Source: Lepidostoma basale (taxonomy: Eukaryota > Arthropoda > Insecta > Trichoptera > Lepidostomatidae). From it: a DNA stretch of 64,000 nucleotides. The notes under the pieces were generated by a model, which ran no database searches, was not told the DNA's origin, and worked only from the letters and a program-made list of their open reading frames with translations. This document shows positions 53,601-63,109 of this stretch, in pieces. Position 1 is the stretch's first letter. Each line of letters begins with the position of its first letter. Location: the NCBI GenBank assembly GCA_022606425.2, contig JAHDVF020000431.1, forward strand, positions 310,001 to 374,000, read 5' to 3'. The position numbers were made by a program, and so were the translations under genes.

Positions 53601-54380
53601 GACATACACTATTATATAAAAATAGACTATATTAAAATAGAAATTTTCATTCAAGTTAATTATAGAAGAAGATGGGATTCAAAAATCATTTCGACTTAAA
53701 GTAGAGTTGATAAATTTTCTATTTAAGTCATCGCTATTTTAATGCTTGGTATATCTAATATTAAAACTTATTTTAAATGTAATTTAAGATATGATGTTAC
53801 CTTATTATTTAGAGATACTGTGTTCCTGCACACTTTAAGTAAGTATTTATAAAAAAAAACATTGTAAAATTTATCGTATATTTTAAGTAAGTAATCTTTT
53901 GGATAACGCTTTTAGAAATTACAGTATTAACATAACTTATGTATTTATTTTAATTATTTTATTTGTATATATGATTTAAGAACAATTAAAAAATTTTGAT
54001 GGATAAGAAATTTTATTTATAATCACCAGTAATTAAAAATTTATCTATTAAATTACATATGGTATTTGCAACAATCAAATTTTTTATTTTAAATCCGTTC
54101 CTGTTGTCGGATAAAGTTTGAAAAAAATAGACAAGGCTAGGATAATGATTAATTTGATACAATTTTTCTCAAAGTTATATGCAACTAAATAATGCTTAAT
54201 TAAAATTGCCAGAATCTTTTCTCGATTTTGAAATGTTTTGCTATTATAGACAATAACCCTTTTTACAAATAAATTTCAAATAAAGAAACTTTGTAACTTC
54301 CTTTATTTTACTCTTTGTTTTATTGTAAAACTGTTTTACCTAATTGTAAAACATCATGAGAATTAACAAACACAGCTTAT
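53600..54380. other. Intergenic AT-rich stretch
   Basis: Nothing recognised. Confidence 0.35.
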
Positions 54381-54389
54381 GGGTTTCGT

Positions 54390-54842
54390 AATGAAGTGCT
54401 GGTTCCAACAGAAGCGAAGCATAGAACTGGCAGAAGTATGAGAGCAATATAATTGGGGTTGATGAGATCCCTTAGACGTATATGTGGTAAAACGATGTAT
54501 GATAGAATATAAAATGCTGATATCAAGAATGTATAGCTGAAAAAAATTATTATGAACAAAATTGAAAACGATCACTCAGTTAGTTTTTACATATGGAACG
54601 CACGGAAGAAGAAATAATGATTGAGAAAGTATACGATGTGAATGGATATCGGAGTCAATGAAGACCGAGGAAAACCTGACATGACCACATTAATCAAATT
54701 AAAAAGGTTGGATATGTTAGAAGTCTCAAGAATCAAATGCGTGTATGACTCCTATAAATGTTGAGGAAGTTCAAGAGGTATGTTAGGATAGAACAGTGTC
54801 ATCAATTCTCTCTCCCTACCCCTTGCGCAAACGATGTGATGT
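54390..54842 (+). mobile_element. LINE (TTAG-tail family), decayed
   Basis: GAAGCGAAGCATAGAACTGG, ACATATGGAACGCAC and TGAAGACCGAGGAAAACC follow the family order. The terminal tail is lost. Confidence 0.6.
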
Positions 54843-54884
54843 TTTTTTTTATAGTTATAGGAATTTATAGTTATATAATACATT

Positions 54885-55345
54885 TTTTTTTCTATATTCG
54901 TCATAACTTTGTGTTGTAGATGTTTAATGTTTCATAACAACACTCACTCTATTAAAATATAAAAAGTAATTATCAAACATTTTAATATCTGTCAAAACTG
55001 AAAACATTTGTGAAAAAAATGTAATGTTTATATATATAATGTCACTGAAGAAGATTGCTGGAATGGCACCCGGGTGGTAGAAGACCCATTGGACGACCAA
55101 TGCTGCGATGGGAGAATGAAGTTGGGAGAGATGGGGCGAAATTGTTACGAGTATCAGATTGGAGGGTCGAAGCGGAAGACAGGAGAAGTTGAAGGCGAAG
55201 AATACTGGAGGCTAAAGCTCGATATGGGCTGCAGGGCCATCGAAAAAGAAGAAGAAGAAGATGAAGGGCTCATGTGTCTGAAACATGTTTGGTATTTCTT
55301 TTTAATTTTTTTTTTTAATAAAGTGAGTGTTGTATACTAAGTAGG
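54885..55345. repeat. Family C element interrupted by a LINE
   Basis: Left CATAACTTTGTGTTGTAGATG and TATAATGTCACTGAAGAAG; right GTCTGAAACATGTTTGGTA and GAGTGTTGTATACTAAGTAGG. The interruption falls in the hammerhead-like hairpin between its core box and GAAA. Confidence 0.5.
55037..55264 (+). mobile_element. LINE 3' end, GAAGAAG tail, third lineage
   Basis: A frame reads RRPIGRPMLRWENEVGRDGA, then a DRRSWRRRILEAKARYGLQG pattern ending in GAAGAAGAAG. This is a typical C-terminus (RPRGRPxxRW..W..) of another non-LTR family. Confidence 0.65.
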
Positions 55346-56470
55346 TATATTAAAATGGAAACATATAATACGAGTACATAGTCCAAATTTATTTAAGCTT
55401 CATGCTAATGTTCCCTTTAATTTGCGATTAAAGTTAAGTTCTTATATTTTATTTTGTCTGTTGTGTGTACGTAAGATAACACATTGCCTGTGGAATATTG
55501 CCTAGTCTCTTTGGCTTGACACAGTTAATCCATATCAGGCGGGTGGCTCTGGCATAATGTGTATTACAAAAATACTGTAAGACCCAATAGCATGTATCTC
55601 TAGGTTGCCCCTTAATCTTCACATTTTTTTGAGATTCTCAAAAAAATATATCATTTAGGTCATTACCTTCTGGACTTTTGATTCGAAGCCGCAAATTAGT
55701 GAAGAAATGTATTATACTCAAATTAATATACTTGTGTTTTTCGGCAGTTTTTAAATGTTACTAATGAAATAGATATAGAAAACCCTCTTCCATTATCTGT
55801 CAAACCGTTTAACACATGAAAAAATATAATAATGACAAAGAAACAATAAGACAATAAAAGGATTGGAGCAGAAATCGAAGAACATGTCGAAATATATATG
55901 TTTTAAAGTGAGCCATATCGCGAGTCGGAGATATCTGTATTTGGGCTTGCATAAAATGCTATCAAAGTCAGGAATAAACTGTTTATTGGTGTATCACTCT
56001 GTTTTTTTACTTTGTTAGCTTATGAAAAATAATAAGGAAATTAATGCATATAAATAAAACTCTGTTAATATTTACATTTTTCTATATTTTCTTTGGACGA
56101 TCAGCTGTAATTATAGTAGTGTTTTTACTTATTATATTGTAAGTTTTGACAACAAAGAAATAATAAAACTTTAAAAATAACATTTACAAAATAAACAAAT
56201 TTTCTGTAAATTTACAATTAAGGGTATTAAGAAAATACGAGTAATTAATCGTGTTTAAAACAAACTCACACATACTGTTATGCAAAACCAAATTTTAAAC
56301 ATTTATATTTCATTTGAAAAAATGTTTTTTAGATACTAACTGGATATCTCAAAAATAAATTCGATATTACTACATTGTCAAGGGAACATAACCGTGTTAG
56401 AAAGTCTTTATTATATAGTAAGTCAATCGTTATTTTAATTTTTTTATAATCTTCAAACAGTTTTTTTTTT
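55345..56470. other. Intergenic AT-rich stretch between the two genes' 3' ends
   Basis: No exon or repeat recognised. The words needed for polyadenylation of the minus-strand gene (AATAAA) occur near 56475-56480 on the minus strand, about 390 bp past its stop. Confidence 0.35.
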
Positions 56471-56474
56471 AAAT

Positions 56475-56550
56475 TTTATTTGTTAATATTGTAAAACATC
56501 TTTCGAAAATAGTTTGCCTTCGTCATCAGATGAATGATACAGACTTTAAA
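56475..56550 (-). repeat. Hammerhead-like module, single
   Basis: The minus strand has CTGATGA (56529-56523), an A/T-rich hairpin and CGAAAGATGTTTTAC. The core box is perfect; the hairpin is poor. Confidence 0.35.
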
Positions 56551-56872
56551 TATATATAATAAAAAAAAACATAATCGTTATCTCTTTAAAACTTATGGAA
56601 ATAAATAATTTCACGAAAAATAACAGTAATAGATACTCGTAATATAATGTTTTCGAAAAATATTATAAATTTACTTTTAATGTGTAACATATAAACTAGT
56701 GTACCAACACTTACCACATATTTTTTTTCAGAAGTTATAAACGAGAAATGAACCAAATCATTAATAATGTTTTAACCTCTTAATAATTTTCTCAACAATG
56801 GCGTTGAATTCAGAAACTAAAGTCTAGAAATCATCTTTGTTTTCGTTGTAATTGTCTGCGAAATAATTATCA

Positions 56873-57070
56873 TTAGGCGGCCTTCGGCGTGGGCGACTGG
56901 ATTGTCTTGGGGGCCGGCTGCCTGACGGGCTGCTGGTTCGACGCCGCGTTATAGTTGTACCCCCCGTCTCCAGACCCACGGCCCCTGCCGGCGCCGCCAC
57001 CCCCGCCGCCGCCTCCGCCGCCTCCGCTGCCTCCGCTGGCCTTTACCGTCGCCTCACCCTCGTACCGTAC
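56873..57070 (-). CDS. Cuticle protein terminal exon: RR end, poly-Gly tail, stop
   Basis: Acceptor TTCAACAG above 57070; the frame runs to the TAA at 56873-56875. Encodes VRYEGEATVKASGGS, a run of ten glycines, a short RGRG segment, then YNYNAASNQQPVRQPAPK and a Pro/Thr-rich end. Very GC-rich against AT-rich surroundings. Glycine-rich tails are common in elastic cuticle proteins. Confidence 0.92.
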   Translation of the reverse strand, partial: VRYEGEATVKASGGSGGGGGGGGGGGAGRGRGSGDGGYNYNAASNQQPVRQPAPKTIQSPTPKAA

Positions 57071-60000
57071 CTGTTGAATAGAAATATCTCATCAATTCAG
57101 CCATTATCACGATTCGAGAGTTTTTGGTTACGGGAAAGAGACGCTCCCCGGCATTATTTGGTACGATTACTCGTATTACCTTTAATGAAGATGATTTGAT
57201 TTTAATTCGCGGGATATTATTTCTGCCTATTTCGCATCAAACGACCGTCTTAAAGGGAATTCTGATGAAGTACTTCGAGACTAAAAGCAGTTAACTGGGT
57301 GATTTATCTTGGGATATTATTACTACCGGGCTTTTGATTTCACTGAATCATGTAATTCAATGTTAGTTTAATAAATTATTTTTTGATCCCTTGTTTTATT
57401 GGATGCTTTGACAATCTTACGACTGTCTATTGAATATTGCCATATTCTCTAAATGTAAATAAATTAAATATCTATGCTTCATATACATATAACAAAAAAC
57501 TAATCGTTAGATTAAATGAAAAAAAAGTAATTATTTTACTTTCTTAATATGTTTTTTTTATAATATTATATATATTACACAAGGTTGCAATATTTAATGT
57601 TAAATTATAAAAATATATGTATCTTTCTTATATGTTCGCCATACTTTGTGTTGTAGATGTTTTATTTGTCTTTTTCTCTTTTTATAATTTGTATTTTTAT
57701 ATGAAATACTAACTTAATTTTTTTCTAAATTAAATATCAGGAATGTCTTGGACAACCCAGTCCTTCCTCAGTGATATTATAAAGATATTTAAAATATTAT
57801 AAAATTGTTTACAAATATGAGTAGTTTTGACAGATGTTATGACAACGTAACATCTGTCAAAAATGATCATATTTGTAAACAATTTTAAAATATTTCAAAT
57901 ATCTTTATAATATCACTGAGGAGGGCCGGGTTGTCCGAAACATGTCTGATATTCAACAAATAAAAATTTAATTAGTGTTGTAAATAAAGGATATATAAAA
58001 AAAGACGAATAAAATATCTCTTTAGTGAAAAAGTTAGTTTGTTTAATTATTTTTTGGCGAAATAATCTTAACTGTAAAATCATGTAAATAGGAAATAGGT
58101 AATTTAATTTATAACTGTAAGTATATTTAAATACTTTCAATCCTAAGAATTGGTTGGCAGCATAATCTAAATATCTTTGCTAGTTCTTGACATCCTACTG
58201 TGGCCTTTAATGTGGTAATGTCCATTTGCTTTTCACATTTCTGTATACAACAGGTTATTTAAACCCACGTATTGTCCGAGTATAAATTTATTGTTTTTCA
58301 TTACATGCGTGATGGGTAGCTGGTATATGGTCACTTAAATTCTACAAAGACAGCGTGAGAATTTTTTAGACACTCTGTCATCGCTAGGAATCGAACCCAC
58401 GACTTTCTGTGTGACAGCCATAGCTATTGTCACTTTGCCACGAAAGCAATTCTGTATTTACTTTTAAAAGAAAGTGTTTTTCAATGATAAACTATTTCCG
58501 GTCAATATTATTAAAGCAAATGTATCTTCTCATTAAAACGTATCAAACATAAAAATCTAATATAAGTTTTTATTTAACTGATAATTTTGTCTAACTATCT
58601 AAGAAACTTAAAATCTACCCCTTAAAGCTTGTTTACGAATATCCTTCAATTGTTTTCCGAGGACCTATCAAAAGTACGTAAACAGCGAATCAAAGCGTAT
58701 TTAGTTAGAGCCAATATTCTTGCCACCTAAGTACTGTATAGTTTCCAAGTACTAATAACAAATATCTTATTGATTTATCTACAAAATATATTTATGAAGG
58801 TACCTATATTACCAAAATATATTAATGTTAGTACTTACATCTGCGTATTTTCTCAAAATTTAACTAAAAAGAGCCCTATTTCATTTCAAAGCAAATTTTA
58901 TCTTTTTACACATGTACGTATCGGTTAAATTGAACAGTTTTCCAAAAATCACTTATAACAAGTGATTCTTTCCAAAAAGATTTTACTCCTTAATAAATCA
59001 ACATAAAATTACAAGCAATAGGTTTTGTGAAAATATCGTCATTTAATGAAAGCTATTTAAAAAAATCTTGTAAGAATAATGTTGTTTTCTGCATCCGTCT
59101 TCGTAAATATTTACCATCGAGAATTTTTAAAGTTTCATCATCATTTGCACCATATCTATTGGCTAAATGGCTAAAGCGGCTAACGTGATGATATAATAAA
59201 AAAAATTCAAATAACCCACACTTACAGTGTAATTACAGTGTGTAAGAATGTTGTATTGAAGATTGTAATTAATAGTATTTATTCTCAATTATAGTTTCTT
59301 GAACAATGAAGTTCGTTTGTATTAAAACGAAGTAATGTTTATTCAAGAAAATAATATAAATCATAAATAACACGCACGCACTCACACACACATGCATACA
59401 CACCCAAACAATCACACACACGCACCCACACGCAGTCACAATCACATGCATCCACACACTCACGTGCACGCACTCACATATACACATACATACATACTCA
59501 CGCACTCACACGCACACATACTCGTACATACACACACGCACATACATGCGCACTCACGAGCTCAGGCATACACACACATACATACACACGCACACACACA
59601 CAAAACATGCACTCACACACTGGAATACAAACACAATTGGATTAATACATATTGGTTTTGGTCAGTTTAACGTACCTGTGGTCTATATCCATCAGGTCCA
59701 GCTTCGTACTCGACTATCTGAGTACGTCCGTCAGGAAGGAGGACGTGATATGACCCTGAAGCCTGTTCAGCCACTCGCTTCTCACTGTGACCGAAATCCA
59801 AACTGTTTCCGGAGTCTTTAACTTCGTAAGAAAAGTCATAGTTGGCAGGTTCCTAGGAAAATGTATTGTTTTTATAATCTTAAGCCGTTAATACTGTGAA
59901 ATTCCATAACGAAGATTTTTGTGTGATTTATTGTTAAACAATTTTTTATCTTATTTTGAGTTTATAATTCTCGATATGTTTCGAAAATTTTTCCTTATCT

Positions 60001-61816
60001 GGAGAACCATATAAAATGTGAAAATGAATTTATGTCGTTCTTTTATTATTATAATGAAGTGGTAAAACCATTTTAACATGTCGAGAAAAATAAACTCAAA
60101 AACGGAAAAAAACAGTGATAATTCATAATAAAAATCGTTCATAATAAAATTCTTTATTTCGATGAAATACTGCTACTATCTAGTCCAGTGGTCGGCAAAC
60201 TCGATAATTAAAAAAGTTTACTGTTAATAAATTTCTTCTTAGAGCCCAATTTAATTTGGTCGTATATGTATATTGAATATTACGTATAGTAATCTTATAA
60301 ACTGATAAAATATATTTTTGATTAAAAACACAAAAACATAATGATCTTTAATTTCATCAGAGGACATGAATTCCTTGAAAATTACACCATTCGATGTATG
60401 TTTCGATGTATAAATAATTAGGTACGGTAAATTGCAATAATATAATATACCAGTGATCGGCAAACTGTGGCTCGTAAGCCAAATGTTTTTAGGCTAATTT
60501 GATGTGGCTCTCACGGGGTGAAAGTCCTTAAAATACTTAATTGAAAACAACTTCCTACAATGATGCCTTACCTAAACTTCCCAAAAAAATGCAAGGAAAT
60601 TGATTAATTGAAACGTGGCACTGTTTTTTTTATATTATAAATAAATAAAAATCAGCAATAAATTAACTATATTATTGTGAAATATTGTAAAGTAAATTGT
60701 TCTCATAATAGATAATACTTTTCGAAGAAGTACAAGGACAATTATAAAATTAAATGACAATATTATTATGCTGTAAATAAATAAATAAATTCCATGAAAT
60801 ATACAGATTATTTTAAAATATTCCACATAAAGCAATTATTTAAAATGTGTTATATTACACAATATTGTCACAATAGATTCAAGGATATCGATTAAATTAA
60901 AATTGACAAAGTTTTTACATTATAAATCAAATATATGTGTTTAGCCATTATTAAGAATGTTATGAAATATTTCGCATAAACTGATTATTTCAAATAAAAG
61001 AGGTTCTCAATGGTGTTCTTCTACCGACCCTTATGTATGGAAGCGAAGCATGGAACTGGCAAAGGAAGGATGAAAGTAGAATAAATGCAGTAGAAATGAA
61101 ATCTCTTAGATGAATGTGTGGATATTCTGTGTATGATAGAGTGTCGAATGAAAATATAAGAAGTGAATGCGGTGCGAATGATGGTGTCATGAACAAAATA
61201 ATGAAAGGATCATTAAGATGGTTTGGACATATGGAAAGAATGAATGAAGAAAGAATGGTAAAAAAATTATATGTTAATGATGTAAATGGTACCAGAAATA
61301 GAGGAAGACCGAGGACGATCAAATAAATCAAATATTGAATGTCGGCCATGTGAGGAGTCAGAGAAATCGACGCGCGTGCATGACACGATGTATGAATGTT
61401 GAGGAAGCGAGAGAAATATGTCAGGAAAGAAAGGTGTGGCAGTCCATTCTTTCTGCCTACCCCTTCGGGGAGACGGCGTGATGGTTAGTTAGTTAGTTAG
61501 TTAGTTAAAGAGGTTCTCATAATATTGTACTATATAGAGATACATTGTAACCGAATAAATAGGGATCCTGGCAACACCCAGCAAAAATTTAAATATTTTA
61601 CTATGCATGGAACTGGAAAGTATTCCACACAGGCAGTCGAGTGACAAAGTTATCTAATTGCCTTACATTAGGTCCATCGTCGCCCCCGGGACGGCCACCG
61701 CCCCCAGGCAGGTGATGGGCGGTGGCGGGCGCCGTTCCGTGCTTGGGCGGAAGGTACTCCTTGCCCTGCGGCTCGGGCTCCGCCCATGCTCGGCAGACGA
61801 ACAACATGCAGCAAAC
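56873..61816 (-). CDS. Pro-resilin-like RR cuticle protein, 3 visible exons, start exon not found
   Basis: Minus-strand gene with exons 61667-61816, 59676-59852 and 56873-57070; all introns are phase 0 with GT-AG ends. The product is secreted and binds chitin in cuticle through an extended Rebers-Riddiford domain. The order is a hydrophobic signal peptide core (VCCMLFVCRAWA), an EYLPP motif, a Gly/Pro-rich linker, the RR domain (starting NYDFSYEVKD and ending DGYRPQVRYEGEA) and a poly-Gly plus Pro/Gln tail ending KAA and a stop. EYLPP and the LLPDGR/VEYEA elements are hallmarks of pro-resilin-type CPR proteins. CPR genes commonly have a first exon of only a few codons. That exon should lie above 61816 but could not be recognised. 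Confidence 0.9.
57090..57320. other. Mixed-composition non-repeat block at the end of the last cuticle-gene intron
   Basis: Directly upstream (in gene sense) of the terminal exon, without repeat match. Possibly constrained intronic DNA. Confidence 0.2.
57630..57985. repeat. Palindromic element, family C, full length
   Basis: Two facing hammerhead modules (minus 57778-57733, with GAAA mutated; plus 57909-57953, intact) enclose a long inverted repeat centred near 57843 (TTTGACAGATGTTATGACAA against CGTAACATCTGTCAAAA). Flanked by TTCGCCATACTTTGTGTTGT. Confidence 0.75.
57909..57953 (+). ncRNA. Type I hammerhead ribozyme motif (best copy)
   Basis: Read on the plus strand: stem I arm AATATCA (57909-57915), core CTGAGGA (57916-57922), stem II GGGC...GTCC with a CGGGTT loop (57923-57936), core GAAA (57937-57940), self-complementary ACATGT (57940-57945), C at the cleavage position (57946), then TGATATT (57947-57953), which pairs perfectly with the first arm. 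All invariant hammerhead core bases (C3 U4 G5 A6, G8 A9, G12 A13 A14, U16 before H17) are present. The tiny stem III suggests activity as a dimer or weak activity. It lies in the intron of the cuticle gene, opposite to its transcription. Confidence 0.6.
58241..58450 (-). mobile_element. tRNA-derived SINE, tail type 1, minus strand
   Basis: Plus strand CTGTATACAACAGGTTATTT to CTTTGCCACGAAAGC; box B is seen as GGAATCGAACCC. Confidence 0.78.
58455..59290. other. Cuticle gene intron, nothing recognised
   Basis: AT-rich, no features supported. Confidence 0.35.
59366..59622. repeat. Compound CA-rich microsatellite
   Basis: About 257 bp of CACACA, CACG, CATACA and CACTCA units on the plus strand (GT-rich in the cuticle gene transcript), starting 53 bp past the donor of the RR exon. 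Long His/Thr-rich open frames here are artefacts of the repeat. Confidence 0.9.
59676..59852 (-). CDS. Cuticle protein exon: RR chitin-binding domain
   Basis: Phase 0 exon of 59 codons, with acceptor TTTCCTAG above 59852 and donor CAG|GTACGT below 59676. Encodes EPANYDFSYEVKDSGNSLDF, a GHSEKR/ASGSYHVLLPDGRTQ segment and VEYEAGPDGYRPQ. The aromatic Y/F positions of the chitin-binding face are present. The form is RR-2-like of the pro-resilin group. Confidence 0.93.
59885..60120. repeat. Palindromic element, family E
   Basis: TTCTCGATATGTTTCGAAAA faces TTTTAACATGTCGAGAAAAA; decayed boxes. Confidence 0.45.
60180..60530. mobile_element. Two hAT-like termini
   Basis: CAGTGGTCGGCAAACTC at 60185 and CAGTGATCGGCAAACTGTGG at 60453 in the same orientation resemble hAT ends, the second followed by GGCTCGTAAGCC. 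No complete element can be delimited. Confidence 0.35.
60535..60996. other. Cuticle gene intron, AT-rich
   Basis: Nothing recognised. Confidence 0.35.
61010..61506 (+). mobile_element. LINE (TTAG-tail family) with 13-bp TSD, well preserved
   Basis: AAAGAGGTTCTCA is exact at 60997-61009 and 61507-61519. Frames read GVLLPTLMYGSEAWNWQRKD, SLRWFGHMERMNEERMVKK and NRRACMTRCMNVEEAREICQ, ending in TTAG repeats. It lies 160 bp from the signal-peptide exon of the cuticle gene, antisense to it. Confidence 0.9.
61667..61816 (-). CDS. Cuticle protein exon: signal peptide core and EYLPP linker
   Basis: Phase 0 at both ends, 50 codons, with acceptor TTTCAG|GTT above 61816 and donor AAT|GTAAGG below 61667. 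Encodes VCCMLFVCRAWAEPEPQG, KEYLPPKHG and a Gly/Pro stretch ending DDGPN. An ATG at 61805-61807 is in frame but would cut the signal peptide short, so an upstream start exon is preferred. Confidence 0.88.
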
Positions 61817-61869
61817 CTGAAATCACACATGATACACGGTACATACTAAGAAATATGAAACAATTTCCA

Positions 61870-62053
61870 GAGATTAAATGTGGTCTGGCACCCCCTTGTT
61901 GTTGCCGTATTTAAATGTAAGTCCCGGATGGACCGGGGACAGGCCCAGGGAGTGTACGAGCGAGGCTGATAAAAGGGCGCCGCTACGCCCTATAACAGCC
62001 TCGGGTATGTGGCGGGAACTTCTATGTTCCTTTAAAAAAAAAAAAAAAAAAAA
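61870..62053 (+). mobile_element. Retroposon 3' end with poly(A), second copy
   Basis: Matches the minus-strand element at 2907-3110 over its whole length and ends in a poly(A) run of about 20. Near-identical decamers ACAATTTCCA (61860-61869) and ACAATATCCA (62053-62062) are probably the target duplication. Confidence 0.7.
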
Positions 62054-62082
62054 CAATATCCAATCTACGAGTTAACTCGTGG

Positions 62083-62255
62083 CGATCTTCGTGGCAGAGT
62101 GGTAAGAACTCTGACTTCCATACCGAAGGTCCCGGGTTCGATTCCCGGCGATGGCAGTGTGATTGTCACACTGTCTTTGGTCTGGTGTAGAATTCATGTG
62201 ACTAAAATTAAAAAATAAATGTTATAAAGTAATGGGGTTTAAACGACCTGTTGTA

Positions 62256-62287
<32 letters not shown>
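62083..62287 (+). mobile_element. tRNA-derived SINE, tail type 1, with long poly(A)
   Basis: CGATCTTCGTGGCAGAGTGG, GGTTCGATTCCCGGCGATGG and ACGACCTGTTGTATATAAAA, ending in about 28 A residues. A long, nearly uninterrupted A tail suggests a recent insertion. Confidence 0.85.
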
Positions 62288-62289
<2 letters not shown>

Positions 62290-62479
62290 ATGCTTATTGT
62301 ACGCGGGGAGGGCATAAATAATAATATAAATAATCGTTTACTTGACTAGTGGACGCCGGCGGGAAGGGTATAGATACCTCTTTTGAGGGTTCTGCTTAAA
62401 CTGTTGGAAGTGATACGTAATAATATGTCACAAAAATTGTGGAAAGAACACAATTTAAGTGATATATTTATAAACTGTT

Positions 62480-62930
62480 AAATTATGCCTGCGTTCTGCA
62501 AGTTGGTACTTATGGTTGTGAAACTAATACATTGTCCAAACAAAGTGCCGAGAAACTACGAGTGACCCAAAGAGCCATGTTAGGAATAAACCTAAGAGAC
62601 AGAGTCAGAAACGATACGGTGAGAGAAAAAACAATGACAACTGACATCATCCACCGGGTGGCGACTCTAAAATGGTAATGGGCAGGTCACGTAGCCAGAA
62701 GCTCAGATGAAAAGTGGACAAGAATACTGCTGACTTGGAGACCGTGGACGGCGAAGAGAAGTGCAGGGCGACCACAATTACGGTGGAAGGATGATCTGAA
62801 CAGACACGTCGGAATAACCTGGATGCAGTCTGCACAGGACAGAGTGATATGGAAGCGAATGGAGGATTCCTTTGTCCAGGAGTGGACGGGAATAGGCTGA
62901 GGAAGAAGAACAAGAAGAAATTAAAAAAAC
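62480..62930 (+). mobile_element. LINE 3' part, fourth lineage, GAAGAAG tail
   Basis: A frame reads SAEKLRVTQRAMLGINLRDR, VATLKW, WAGHVARSSDEKWTRILLTW and RSAGRPQLRWKDDLNRHVG. One in-frame stop and modest decay. Confidence 0.75.
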
Positions 62931-63018
62931 ATTGTTTTATGTATCACAATTGAATTATATTTAACAGCTGTCGTGTACAAAAAAAATATAATTCTGATAC
63001 ATAAACAAAGTTTTTGAA

Positions 63019-63090
63019 TTTCTTCTTCTTCTTTTTGTCCTGTCACACCTCCGTGGTGCATAAGGCCTCAAGGAACCTTCTCCACTAACT
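63019..63090 (-). mobile_element. LINE 3' tip, GAAGAAG tail
   Basis: The minus strand reads GGTTCCTTGAGGCCTTATGC, CACCACGGAGGTGTGACAGG, then AAGAAGAAGAA; a common non-LTR terminus. Confidence 0.5.
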
Positions 63091-63109
63091 TGAATTTAAC
63101 AGTTTATAA

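Noticed and set aside
59392..59821. His/Thr-rich open frames in the CA repeat
   Set aside because: They are translations of the microsatellite; the real exon here is on the minus strand at 59676-59852.
11560..61506. TTAG repeats as insect telomeric repeats
   Set aside because: They are four-base TTAG units at the ends of LINE copies and lack the second G of the TTAGG telomere unit.
61805..61807. ATG at 61807 as the start codon of the cuticle protein
   Set aside because: It would remove half of the signal peptide core, and the exon begins upstream at a good acceptor, so a short first exon is more likely.
10383..62160. tRNA genes suggested by GGTTCGATTCCC box B sequences
   Set aside because: All belong to SINE copies: the acceptor stem does not close, no anticodon arm folds properly and SINE bodies follow.
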